In this document: positions 18,722 to 29,025 of the stretch, in pieces
Layout of the letters: each line of letters opens with the position of its first letter
Numbering within the stretch: position 1 is the stretch's first letter
Assembly (NCBI GenBank): GCA_028456385.1
Contig: JALNQF010000094.1
Location: 106,482 to 170,481, forward strand
DNA from: Ophiosphaerella korrae
Taxonomy: Eukaryota > Ascomycota > Dothideomycetes > Pleosporales > Phaeosphaeriaceae
DNA: 64,000 nucleotides
Direction: 5' to 3'
Position numbers and translations under genes: made by a program
Notes under the pieces: model-generated
The model's input: the letters and a program-made list of their open reading frames with translations, nothing else
Databases searched by the model: none
What the model was told of the DNA's origin: nothing

Positions 18722-20926
18722 ATGGCCGCAGCGCGTCGACACGCCCCAATGCACATTTTCCACGACTTGGACCCGTTCGTATTCGTCACAGACGTGTCAG
18801 ATCACTCGCATACGCTTCTCGCGCCCCCGTCCCCCTTGGCTGGCAAGCCCTCACCCCGGAAACCTCGACACCTCTCCAGCTCGCCGCCGCCGCAAGCCGT
18901 GGTCGAGAAGGGACTTAATAGCATCTCAATTCCCCCACCAATGGAGTCACAGTGGACAGACGCGCCATCGAAGAAGATGCAGTCACAGGACACGCCAGGC
19001 AACCCGCACTTTTGGACCACTTTTGCAAACCAGATGGACAAGGAGAACGCTTACCCGTACCCGGAGCCCGTCATGTCGGCCGCAGAGCCCCCCGTCAAGC
19101 CAGGAATGAAGCGATCCTTCTCAGATGCCGCACCCCTGCGTGATCGCAGCAAGAAACAGAAAGTCAAAGAACCCAAGGTCGAAGAAGTCGATGGGCCCCT
19201 CCCAGAGCCGGACCAAATGCCGAGCGTGGAAGACGATGGCAACAAGCCCTCATACAGTTACGCGATGCTCATTGGCATGGCTATTTTACGCGCACCAAGC
19301 CGGCGATTGACTCTAGCACAGATCTATAAATGGATCTCAGACACCTTTGCCTTCTATCGCAATTCCCAGGAGACGGGTTGGCAGAACAGCATCCGTCACA
19401 ATCTCAGCCTCAGCAAGTCGTTCTCTAAGCAGGAGCGGCCCAAGGATGATCCTGGAAAAGGCCACTACTGGGTTATCAATGCTGGGTTTGAGAAGCAGTA
19501 CCACAAGGTCAAGCCCATGCGCCGACCTGTCAACTCAGATGGTTACGTCCCGGCATACCCTAGCGACTTTCCTCGCCCAAACACGTCCGCATCCATGAGT
19601 TTCCCTCCCATGAGCTCCACCAAAGGCATTGATTCGAGCAAATTCCTAGAAGAGCCCGAACTTCCGTCTTCGGACGCGACAATTCCATGCTCGGACCCAG
19701 CTGTTCATGACGGACATGATCCCCTTAGCATGCCGCCACCACGCCAGATTCCATCCTCGCCGCCACCAGCCGACATCCACTCCTCCCCCCCACCACCAGT
19801 GTCGCGTTCACGCTCCGTGCGAGACAATACACCGCCCCGTGCTCCCCGCTTTCCTTCCAACTCTCGCTCTGGTGGACGGAAGCGCAAGTTCAACGGCCTT
19901 GGTGACAGTGGCTACTACTCGTCTATTGAATCATCTGCGATTAAGGGTAACCCGCTCGGACCACTACTTACGTCGGAAGCCGATCTCGATCGTCCTAGTA
20001 TGCGCGGTCGTGCGGAAGAAGAGATTGCACGCATTCGAGGATCGTCATGTGACTCACCAACCAAGACTCGGTCCCAAATGAAACAGCCTGCCAACGCCCA
20101 ACTTATGTCTTCACCGTTTCGACGCAACCCTAAGCTCGGCGGGCCACTCACCCCTGCCGTAGTCTTCAAGCGTCCTGCTCTTCCGCCTGCTTCCGCCTCG
20201 CCAAACACCAACTTGCGTAATCATCGCAATAAGATGCGAGAGCTTGTAGGAGGTTCGCCCGATAAGAGCCTGACCATGTGGGTTGATACTTCGTTCCTCG
20301 ATAACAAGAGCTGGAGCCCTGCGGTATCAATCCCCAATGAGGATAGCGTCAATCTTGTTGGTCACGGTTTTGAGAGCACCTTTGACATTTTCGGTGACTT
20401 TGGCTACAACGAGAGTCCCATTAAGCGAAGTGCCAAACGCCCCCGTTTGGAACGTGCTGCTACCACGAGTGGTATCCTCGCTGACATCACTGGTGCAAAG
20501 GCCAACATGAAGTCACCGACTCCTACCCCTAACTGGAAGATGGCCTCTTCCTTCCTCAATATCCCCAATTTGTCTCCATCGAAGAACTTGTCACCACTCA
20601 AAGCACCCATGCTGAAACCACCAACTTCCAACCCAGGCCTCGGCTTGTCGCTTGACGGCTTGGGCAAAGAGAATGGCCATGCACGCCTCATACCTCCTCA
20701 GTCCGTCAGTGCACCTCCTCAACAACAACAACAACAACAGCAGCAGCAGCAGGATGATGAAGACATTTTCCATCTCCTCCACAGCGATGAGTCAGAGCCT
20801 GGTATCGACTTGCTACAAGGCTTCGAGAAGATTGGAGCTAGGGCTTCTGCCGTCGCCCCAAATGGTTCCCCTTCGAAGGCGTCAGGTCGACCCGGTCTTA
20901 CTCGAAGCTCGACGGTCCGTTTCTAG
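18722..20926 (+). CDS. Forkhead transcription factor (HCM1/Sep1-like)
   Basis: A 734-residue single-exon frame from ATG 18722 in a strong context (TTGCCATGG). The forkhead winged-helix domain covers about residues 172-265: KPSYSYAMLIGMAIL, LTLAQIYKWISDTFAFY, then the recognition helix WQNSIRHNLSLSKSF, and KGHYWVI. The N-terminal part has SP-rich segments and a KENAYPYPEP stretch; the C-terminal half is long, disordered and rich in Ser/Pro with many S/T-P sites (PSPRKPR, SPFRRNP, SPSKNLSPLK), ending in a poly-Gln run near residue 667. One forkhead domain without an FHA domain favours the HCM1/Sep1 type that drives S-phase and mitotic gene expression over FKH1/2 or FHL1. CDK regulation is plausible from the S/T-P sites but is inference. 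Confidence 0.88.
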   Translation: MAAARRHAPMHIFHDLDPFVFVTDVSDHSHTLLAPPSPLAGKPSPRKPRHLSSSPPPQAVVEKGLNSISIPPPMESQWTDAPSKKMQSQDTPGNPHFWTTFANQMDKENAYPYPEPVMSAAEPPVKPGMKRSFSDAAPLRDRSKKQKVKEPKVEEVDGPLPEPDQMPSVEDDGNKPSYSYAMLIGMAILRAPSRRLTLAQIYKWISDTFAFYRNSQETGWQNSIRHNLSLSKSFSKQERPKDDPGKGHYWVINAGFEKQYHKVKPMRRPVNSDGYVPAYPSDFPRPNTSASMSFPPMSSTKGIDSSKFLEEPELPSSDATIPCSDPAVHDGHDPLSMPPPRQIPSSPPPADIHSSPPPPVSRSRSVRDNTPPRAPRFPSNSRSGGRKRKFNGLGDSGYYSSIESSAIKGNPLGPLLTSEADLDRPSMRGRAEEEIARIRGSSCDSPTKTRSQMKQPANAQLMSSPFRRNPKLGGPLTPAVVFKRPALPPASASPNTNLRNHRNKMRELVGGSPDKSLTMWVDTSFLDNKSWSPAVSIPNEDSVNLVGHGFESTFDIFGDFGYNESPIKRSAKRPRLERAATTSGILADITGAKANMKSPTPTPNWKMASSFLNIPNLSPSKNLSPLKAPMLKPPTSNPGLGLSLDGLGKENGHARLIPPQSVSAPPQQQQQQQQQQQDDEDIFHLLHSDESEPGIDLLQGFEKIGARASAVAPNGSPSKASGRPGLTRSSTVRF

Positions 20927-22132
20927 ATGACACCACCTCCCCACACAGATGTTACCACTTCTCCCTATCATATTATGGGTTTTCATACCTAGACCCCTGA
21001 CTTTCACCAACCACACTATTTGTGATACCCCCTTCATCTTATGTCGATGATCTCGACTCTCTCCATATCTCCCGGCTCGTTTCGAGCCTCACCCTCACAA
21101 TTTCTGGATGTCCTTTGGATACTCCCTTACGATATCACGACGAACGATACCCACGAGAACAATGGCTGGTCCTTTTACATATAGCAGCTTTTCCAATATT
21201 CCTTTCTATTAGGCAGGGCTTTGGAGTTCTACGTGGGGTACATATGACGCTTATCACTGTGTCTGTTTCATTGTTTCTTATTGTGTTCCACTACTCATTT
21301 GTTTAATTGTGCGTATGATAATCGCGGTAATGTTATGATGTTTGAAGTTGTATTTGCCGACAATGGCATAGAGTACATTGGATTCAATGTGCACGTGGTC
21401 ATTGCTAGATGGGCTGGACGATGGATGCGAGATGTGTAGATGAGACACGAATCATGGATGTCAGTAGCCTAGTCTGTAGTTTGTGAGAAGCAAGTTTTCC
21501 TGTTGAATAAATAAGAAACACCTCCAACACCCAACCTGTTTTGACACCAAAAAAAGAAGCTGTATACGTCGGTTTCATAACCGCTGCCAATAGGGGCGCT
21601 GTGAAAGTAGCAATTTTATCATCTCAACTGGACGAAAGTATGTTTCTATGGTTAGAACATACATACATCCTTAGCTTTTCTCCATGCACCTCACTACCAC
21701 CCACTAAAGTATTTATCTGTGTTTTTGTGCTCGCATGGTACAATGTTTCGATAATCGAACCAATGCACTATATCAGTGCGTATAACGTTATTCTCAAACA
21801 AAAATTATCTGAGCTCCAAAAGCAAGGGGTATGGTTAGCCGAAACGGGTGTGTTCATGAACTAATCAATAGCGCTATAATTTGCATTCGATCACGTCGTC
21901 GGGCCAGAACTTGCAATTGCACAAGTTACCTAGGCAGCCCCAACTCTGTTTAGTTAGAATGAGTAGACTGGATGCTTCCCTATATCCACGGTATCGAGAT
22001 TTGACCACGAACAAGACGATCAATAGGCCGAGTGCAGTATTATGTGTTGAAATTTCGGGTATCTATCATGAATTCAACGTGTCCTAGGCGCCTATCGTAC
22101 ACTCACATGACCCGCTAGACCCGCTAGACCTG
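20927..22132. other. Intergenic between convergent forkhead and PEX3 genes
   Basis: Contains the two 3' untranslated regions. It is AT-rich around 21.2-22.1 kb, and frames on either strand are short and featureless. Nothing else is supported. Confidence 0.5.
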
Positions 22133-23680
22133 CTAGACCTGCTTGCCATCCTCCTTGGCCAGCGCCTTGCCCCAGGCACTCTCAAAGCTGTCGTCTGTCG
22201 TGGGTGGTGCAGGCTGGGGGCTCTCAAACTCAAAGTTGCTCGAGTAGACAACAGCAGCAAAGGCCTCGAGGTCTCGCACGTGCTCAATGGCGGCCAGGTA
22301 CTCGTTGTTTGCGCCGGCGCCGATGCTGTGGGCCTGGCGGCAGAAGACAGCCAGGCTGCTGGCAACCTTGGCCTTGACGTCGCCGCCGACAATCTCCTGG
22401 ACACGTGCGTGGCTCTCGGAGACCGGGGGGATCTTGTAGGACAGCTGGGAGATCTTGATGTCGACGAGATGCGAGAAGGCGGCGTCGAGGAGCAGGGTGA
22501 GCACGTGGGCAAACGAGGGCGAGTCCACCAGGTCCGACGTCTCGTCAATCAGGCGCCGCAGCGAGGCGGCCGTGGCAGGCGAGGCGGCGTCGGCCGACGA
22601 CGTCATGCCCGACTCGCGCAGCACATAGTCCTCCTGGTCCGGCGGCGGCAGGAGGAAGGCCAGCCACTTGCAGGCGCGACGCTCGTCGTCGGTGGCGCCT
22701 TCCACGCGGCGGCGCACGTCGAGGGTCAGCTCCGACAGCTTCCCGAGCGTGATTTCCTCGCGCGGGTTGAGCAGGCCGAAGACGGCCTCGACGGCGGCCC
22801 GCACCTTGTGGGCCACGTCGATGCAGCCGCGGTGCAGCAGCCACCAGCTGAGGCTGAGGTAGCGGCGGTTGGTCTCGAAGTCGTTGCCGTATGCGTGCTC
22901 CGGGTTGTCGTCGTCGTGGTTCTCCAGCTGGATGCGCGCCCCGTCGTGCGTGGGCTGGGGCGCCGCCAGCGAGACCACCGAGGCCAGGTAGTTGCGGCGG
23001 CCCAGCAGGTTGAGCTGGATGCGTGTGAGCAGCGTGAGCAGCGCCAGCGTGTAGATGAGCGTGAAGGCCCGCGTGATGGAGCTGATCTTCATCTCGTTCC
23101 ATAGCTGCGCCTTGCTCCTGCTGCTCTTCTGCTCTCCTGTGCCTGCAGCACCCGCGTCTGCCCCCTCTCCCGCCCCCTCTCCCGCTGCCGCCGCCGCCTG
23201 GCTGGCATGCACAAAGCTGTCTTGGTCTGTCTGCACGCTGCTGCTCTTTGCATCGTCGTCACCCGTGTCGGCAACACTGGGTGGCGCCGTCGTGCCAATC
23301 TCGCTGGGCCCCACGCTCCGAGCCAGCCGCTGTGCCTTTTGTCGCTGCAGCTCCCCCAGCACCTGCTCTACGGGAATGGCCTCGAGGATGTTCTCCGTGG
23401 CCGTGGGCAGAATAGCAAGCACGGTGAACGTGCAATCCTCCTGGTTCTGCTCAAACCGCCGGCGTAGACTGTCGCACACTTAGTCACATGACACCCCGAA
23501 TCCACACGCCTCGTCTGCTTACTTTTCCTTTGCGATGCGCTCGTCGCCCATGCGCTGTCTCGCCTCAGACAGCTTGCCCAGCACATACTGCCCCGCCAGA
23601 TAGCCGGCGCCCAGCACTCCGGCCCCAATGGCGAAGTTGGTACGGTTCCGCCTGAACCAGCGTCGCGTCGATTGCATCAT
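22133..23680 (-). CDS. pex3: Peroxin-3 (PEX3)
   Basis: Two exons (23523-23680, 22133-23468) and a 54-bp intron yield 497 residues. PEX3 is the peroxisomal membrane anchor that receives PEX19 loaded with new membrane proteins. The N-terminus is characteristic: basic QSTRRWFRRNRTNF followed by a glycine-rich hydrophobic helix (GAGVLGAGYLAGQYVLG). The junction restores the family signature NLRRRFEQNQEDCTFTVLA, followed by LPTATENILEAIPVE. A low-complexity Ala/Gly/Glu insert (SQAAAAAGEGAGEGADAG) precedes SITRAFTLIYTLALLTLLTRIQLNLLGR, also conserved. Start: two adjacent ATGs at 23680 and 23677 are equivalent. Convergent with the forkhead gene and tandem with the coiled-coil gene upstream. No damage is seen. 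Confidence 0.9.
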
Positions 23681-24026
23681 GTTGCCTGTCGTGTGGTGTC
23701 TTGTCTCTGTCCAAGTTGGCCCGGCTGGTATGCGAGTTGTCGTCGCGTGTCGAGCGGACGGCCGAACTAGCTCCGGACGTGGCGCCTCACTGTTGGCTCA
23801 ATCTGCAGCGCAGCGCCTGCTAGCACTGGATGAAGCAGATGCAGCGTCGGTGAACAGGCACAGGCAAGACGTAGGGGACACAGAACGATGGAGTGCTTCA
23901 ATTGCTCGAGGCTATCTTCTGCGCAAGGGGGCTGGTTTATCCATTGCGCGTCGGCCCGTCATCGCCCAGCCGTGGCCGAGGTAATTGCCGCTTCGGGATC
24001 TCTCGCATCTGTGGCCGACTCTCCAC
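23681..24026. promoter_or_regulatory. PEX3 upstream region
   Basis: The 346 bp between the PEX3 start and the end of the coiled-coil gene contains no gene. It is the likely PEX3 promoter and the 3' end of the upstream gene; no clear TATA box. Confidence 0.4.
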
Positions 24027-25892
24027 CTAGCACAGGTCAATCAAGTTGCCCTCCTCGCACCCCACACTCCCCTTCCCCCTCAGCGGCGACGGAGACGACG
24101 ACGACGACGACGACGACACAGAGCTATTGGCTAGAACAACGTGCCCATTATGCATCATTGTCTTTCCGCCACTAAGCTCGCTCGCTAGCGTGGGCCGAGT
24201 CGGAAGTCTATCGCACCCAATTAGCAACCTCACTTCGTCACACACAACCACAAACTTACCTGCGAATAGGCGTCTCCACCCACTTGCGCCTCTCCACATC
24301 CACCATCCTCGCGCCCATTGATAACAAATGCCCTGGATGCGCAGCATCGTACAGGAACTCCAGCTCGGGACTATCAAACGCCAACTCCCCTCTGCGCGCC
24401 TTCCCCAGAGCAACCTCCGCATCATGGCGCGCAGCATACCCCTCGAGGAAGCCCTGGCGCCTTGCCTCGTCTTCACTCCGTGTATTCTGCGCCTCTAGAC
24501 TCGCCGTGATGCTCTTTTTCATCTCAGCCTCCAAGCTCTCGCGCACCAGTGCCTTGTACTGCTGCTCGCGCATATTCTGTGCCTCCTCCCTTATCTCCAG
24601 ACTCTGCGCGCGCACCGCAACCTTGGCCTCGAGCTCCGCCACATGCCGCTGCGCATCCAGCGCGCCCAAACGCTGCGCGTGATCCTGGTACACCTCTGCC
24701 ATCACGCCACCCTGCTCCTCGCCCAAGTGCCGCGCCGCATACATGTGCTTCTGCCCCGCGCTAAGCAGCTCCTCTACATGCGCGACGCGCCTCTCGCGGA
24801 ACCGCAGGTCGCGCGCGAGTGCCTCGTAGTGCTCCTTGTGCGAGAGCGCCGCAGCCTGCTTGCGGAGGAGCTGCATCACCATGTGCGAGAGCGCCGTGTC
24901 GATGGCTTGTTCTTTTTCTGCTGACACGGCTTGGCGGAGGCTGGCTATCTTTTTGCGTTCGGCGTCGAGGTCGTTGCGTGTGCGCATGAGCTGCGCTTCT
25001 TTGCGGGTGAGTTGTTCGCGGCTGTCGTCTGGTCGGTGGTAGTAAGAGGAGCGTGGGCCGCGGGGCGTGGGCGTGCAGTGTGACCATTCTGGTGACAGGA
25101 CTGGGCCCTGAGAGGATCGTTAGTCTTCAAGTATCCTTAGACGCCGCGCATTCATACCTTTGGGCCTTCACTGCTGGATTGCCGGTTCGCTGACTGTAGG
25201 GGCGCACGTAGATGCGGTGGTATGCCGTATGTTGGCTGCTGCTGCTGTTGCTGCTTCGAGACCTCAGGCGTCTTCTGCACGTCTGTGATGGCACAGTCTT
25301 CTCCTGAGCTGGGAGCTGCATCGTTGTCGTCCTTGGCCTCTACACTGCCCCCAGGCGTCTCGCAATTCCCCGCCGTAGACCCGTCCTTGTCGTTGACCAC
25401 CGAGCCTTCAGAACTGTCGACGGTGACTTGCCCACCATCCACACACCCTGCATCACCCTGCCCCTCGCCCTTGCCCTCGCCCTCGCCCTCCCCAGCCACA
25501 GAACTCGTCTCGAGCTTCTCACCCTCTGCGCCAGCACTTCCACCAAATTCCCGCTCTTCACCAAAAATAGCTCCCTGTCTCTCCAACGCAACCCCGCCAT
25601 CCGCACAATTCGCAGATCTATCGGTCATGCTATCCAAGCCCTCAGCCTCCGTTTCGCTCGCCCCATCTTGACCGCGCAAAGGGCCGTCAACAACACGACC
25701 GGCCTCGACTGCTTGCACGGCGTAGTCGCCAGACTCCTCTCGCCGCTCGGCCAGTCCGTCTGATGCGGCCGTGTCAACATCTTGGCTGCCTGGCACTTGC
25801 GGCGGCAAGGCCATGTTCTTCAGCCCCAGGCGCATCGACGGCGCGGGCGTTGCCTCATTGGACTGAGGGGTTGTTTGGGTAGTTGCGCTCAT
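24027..25892 (-). CDS. Coiled-coil protein of unknown function, three exons
   Basis: Exons 25158-25892, 24260-25107 and 24027-24207, with introns of 50 and 52 bp (GTATGA..CAG and GTAAGT..TAG), join in frame to 587 residues. The N-terminal 240 residues are disordered and acidic (a GEGEGEGKGEGQG run, poly-Gln before PTYGIPPHLRAP). The middle (about 270-500) is a long charged coiled coil (RKEAQLMRTRNDLDAERKKIASL, then AELEAKVAVRAQSLEIREEAQN). A conserved-looking end of exon 2 (LEFLYDAAHPGHLLSMGARMV) leads to exon 3, which carries a poly-Ser run encoded by a (TCG)n microsatellite and ends EEGNLIDLC. I do not recognise a family. The PPHLR motif occurs in several RNA-associated fungal proteins, which is only a hint. 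Start at 25892 was chosen as the first ATG of the acidic domain; the frame is open further upstream. Confidence 0.7.
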
Positions 25893-26449
25893 GGCATCAA
25901 TCGTCTCGGCAGGATGGATGTGAGGAAGAAAGGAACAAGAGGGGGTGGGGAAGGTGGGGTTATATAGTGGGCTAGTTGTTGCGTAGAGAGGGTGAGAATT
26001 CGGGCATGTGAGGTCGAATGCGGCGGCAGTGGGTAAAGGTGGGATATGGCTGTGTATGGCGGGATGTGGATGGATGGTAGGGTATAGTAGGTAGTATATG
26101 GCTGAATGGCAGAGGATGGCCGAATATGGCTGGACCCAGACTACGCGGGCATGTATATTCGTTTGCTTTTTTTCTCCTTGACAGGTATTTGTGCTGAGAG
26201 ACACGATCGTGTGGTGTGGAGAAGTTCGAAAGGGGTTTGGTGGGTGGGCGATTTGAGAAGATGCTGAGAAGTTGGCATGTAGTCTGCTTGCGTTTTACGT
26301 CTGGCCATTCGATGTCGAAGCCCAGCTCCCTCATCGCAACCCCAACAAGATCGATGAAGACCGCGAGCGTGCCTCACACACCGCGGTAAAAACCCATATG
26401 TACCCACTCGATAGCCATTCGATACTTCTCCATCTTAAATCGCCAGATC
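25893..26449. promoter_or_regulatory. Upstream region of the coiled-coil gene
   Basis: 557 bp with repeated GGATGG/ATATGGCTG words (about 26041-26130) and no supported gene; probably promoter of the coiled-coil gene plus the 3' end of the F-box gene. Confidence 0.4.
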
Positions 26450-27832
26450 TCACTTATAAACCTTCCCCCTCTTCGCCTCCCTCACCACCCCAAACCTAAC
26501 CCCCGCCTCCCCAAACGCCCGCATAATCCGCGGCGCCCCCAACTCGTGACAACTGACCAGCCTTACCTCCCTCAGCTCCAACAAACAAAACCTAAAATCC
26601 TCAATAAATGTCCAAAAAAACCCCAGTCCGTCCAGCCGCATATCGTTCTGCAAAAACAGCCCGCCCTGCACCAGCAAAGTCAACTCCTCCAGCCCCGTCG
26701 GCAGATCCTGCGCAATGTGCGGCTGCGCAATGGTCTCTGGGAACTCGAGGATGGACAGCGTGCTGCCGAGGCAAGTCGCTTGGCACAGCGTCAGGGCCCG
26801 CAGCTTGGTGAAGGGCAAGAGCGAGGGGAGCCGCGCGACGGTGTCAGCGCGGTACCGCACGTCGCGCAGGTCGAGCGAGAGCGACTCGAGGGTGTCGCTG
26901 TGGCGCAGGAGGGCCTGGTAGAGCGCGGCGGGGGGATCATTAGTCTCGAGCCAGGCCCAGTCGAGCGCAATATGGCGGAGGTCATGGCACGCGGCAAGCA
27001 GGCGAGTGACTTCGTGGAACTCCAGGATACATTCTGTGATGTGGAGGCGCTGCAGGGTGGCGAAGGAGGTAGGGTGTGGACTGCGGTTTGTGGCCGTGTT
27101 GTCGGTGACAGATGACGCGCGGAGGTCGAGGAGCGCGGGGGCGCGCGTCATGGCGGCGCAGATGCGGCGGAAGAGGTAGATGCCGTGGTTTTCGAGGAAG
27201 AAGTTGTGCGAGTGGATTTGGAAGCAGAGAGATTGGAGCTTGGGGAAGCCGTGGACGGCGATGGAATGGGAATCGGGCCATGATGAGGGCCCGTCGGGCA
27301 AGACGTAGTTCCAGAATGAGATCTCTTCCGTTTCTAGGCTGACGATGGAGAGATGTTGGAGGTTTGGGGCAAAGCTGACGACGTCTGCGAGGAGATAGAA
27401 GTATTGAATGGCCATGCGAGTTGTGCCGGAAAAGGCAGCGTCTAGATATAGGCTGTGCTGATTGTCTGCCAGTCGGTTTTCAACATAGTGCACATAATCT
27501 GCAAAACATACCCCCAAGTCAAAACTAGGCTTGGGATTGGATATCGTGCGGTGGAAGAGCTTTAGAGGCCTCAAGCCATACCATGTGGCTGATCCCCAAA
27601 ACGCAGAGTACAGAATTGGCGCTGCAATGATTCGTAATTCACGCGATGCTAAACAAATTGAGTGCAAGCCTCGTCGACGTGCTTGATTCTCGTGCTGTCT
27701 TGCCTTCTCTTTCGGTTTGTTTCTAAAAGCCGTCGATTGAGGTTCGAAAGAGGGAATGTATTCTAGATACTGCACAATTTCTATAAGCAGTTCGACTGGT
27801 AGGGTATAGGAGACCTTTGGAGAATTGAACAT
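26450..27832 (-). CDS. F-box / leucine-rich-repeat-like protein
   Basis: A single exon of 460 residues starting MFNSPKVSYTLP. The first 30 residues carry the fungal F-box core, LPVELLIEIVQYLEYIP, which would bind Skp1 in an SCF ubiquitin ligase. After a basic linker comes CLASRELRIIAAPILYSAFW, typical of fungal F-box proteins. The rest is a series of irregular leucine-rich segments (NLQHLSIVSLE, KLQSLCFQIHS, LQRLHITECIL, LRHIALDWAWL, LESLSLDLRDV, LRALTLCQATCL, LEELTLLVQGG) that would form a curved target-binding surface. The target is unknown; these proteins diverge fast in Pezizomycotina. No intron or damage is seen. The ATG lies 217 bp from the end of the carbonic anhydrase gene. Confidence 0.78.
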   Translation of the reverse strand: MFNSPKVSYTLPVELLIEIVQYLEYIPSFEPQSTAFRNKPKEKARQHENQARRRGLHSICLASRELRIIAAPILYSAFWGSATWYGLRPLKLFHRTISNPKPSFDLGVCFADYVHYVENRLADNQHSLYLDAAFSGTTRMAIQYFYLLADVVSFAPNLQHLSIVSLETEEISFWNYVLPDGPSSWPDSHSIAVHGFPKLQSLCFQIHSHNFFLENHGIYLFRRICAAMTRAPALLDLRASSVTDNTATNRSPHPTSFATLQRLHITECILEFHEVTRLLAACHDLRHIALDWAWLETNDPPAALYQALLRHSDTLESLSLDLRDVRYRADTVARLPSLLPFTKLRALTLCQATCLGSTLSILEFPETIAQPHIAQDLPTGLEELTLLVQGGLFLQNDMRLDGLGFFWTFIEDFRFCLLELREVRLVSCHELGAPRIMRAFGEAGVRFGVVREAKRGKVYK

Positions 27833-28049
27833 TGCGCAATGTGTGTGCTTGTTGTGAGATCACGTCAAATTAGAGTTGAGGTTGAGGTTGGCTGGATGTC
27901 ATTGGCTTGGCGAGTTGTGCACTGGTCAAGGCCGCTTCGGGACGACACCACCTACACAGACGAGCGCTTGTTTACGGTTGCACGTGTAACTTGTTTTATA
28001 TACAAATACTCGACGTGTAGGTGTTTACCAAACGTAAGGCTTGAGGAAA

Positions 28050-28650
28050 TTACACAACCTTCCTTGCTTTCCCGGTCTCAACCTCATACACCCAGCCAGT
28101 AAACTTGATGCCTTGCTCAACAGCCTTGCTCTGCAGCCACTGGACGTCTTTCTTGACCTCTGCCTCAATGTCGGAGAAGGTAAGGAAGTCAATATCTTCT
28201 ACCTCCTTCGCTGCCGTGACACCCTTGTTCTTCTTCACAAGATCCTTGGCGGTGTCGTTGTCGAATACAAGCATGCCACAGCCAGTGTGCTTGACGACAA
28301 GCACTTCGGTAGTACCAAGAAGCTGTTGGGAGATCACAATCGAGCGGAAAGCGTCTCGAGCAGAACCTCCGGCATTGCGAATGACATGGGCGGCCCCAAG
28401 AGGGATTCCAAAGGCTGCAGCTGGGTCGATACGCGCATCCATGCAGGTTACTGTGGGTATAATATGAGTGTCAACATTCCATACCAGGGGGCTCGGACGC
28501 TTAGGCGAGGCTATACATACAGACAGCGTATTTTTGGCTAGGCGGGAGCGCTAGGTTGCCTTGTGTAAAGGTAGCGGCGTACTCCTGGTTGCCCTGCTCA
28601 AGGTTTTGCTCGCCATTGGATTTGGTCACCATTCTGGTTGATTGCCACAT
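28050..28650 (-). CDS. Beta-class carbonic anhydrase
   Basis: Two exons (28521-28650, 28050-28450) and a 70-bp intron encode 176 residues. Beta-carbonic anhydrases interconvert CO2 and bicarbonate at a zinc held by two Cys and one His. The zinc ligands are Cys46 (in LTCMDARIDP, the Cys-x-Asp-x-Arg motif created at the splice junction, with Asp48/Arg50 forming the catalytic dyad) and His98/Cys101 in VVKHTGCGML. IRNAGG, the conserved glycine turn, lies at 67-72. The protein is short, a single-domain type without mitochondrial presequence, so it is probably cytosolic. A second in-frame ATG at 28632 (MVTKSNGEQ) is an equally good start and would remove six residues. Confidence 0.88.
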
Positions 28651-29025
28651 GATAACTAGTGTGAAGCGCTCCTGTTCTTAAGTACCCTGGTATCCCTCTG
28701 CTGGTGGGCTGCTGCTGATGGCCTATGACGTGAGTTTATAAATCGCGATGGTGATATTGCGGGGTTGGATTGCGTTTCATCAGATTTTAGAAGCTAGTGG
28801 GGCAGCGATCCGCTTATGTATATTGTATTGACTTGCTACAGCATGCACTTTTTGTGCGCATCTGGATCGTTGGTTAGAATGGTTGTTGGTGGTAGGGGGT
28901 GTTGGTCATATACAGTCGCGTGCTTCTTGGTGGTGCAGGTGCCAGTAAGCCACGCCAAATTTTGCATCAACCATCACGCAATCTTCTCTTCCAGAATGTA
29001 CATAAAATATGATATTATTAGCTAA
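28651..29025. other. Upstream region of carbonic anhydrase; no other gene
   Basis: 375 bp, AT-rich toward 29.0 kb. It includes the probable promoter of the carbonic anhydrase gene and the 3' end of the hydrolase gene. Confidence 0.4.
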
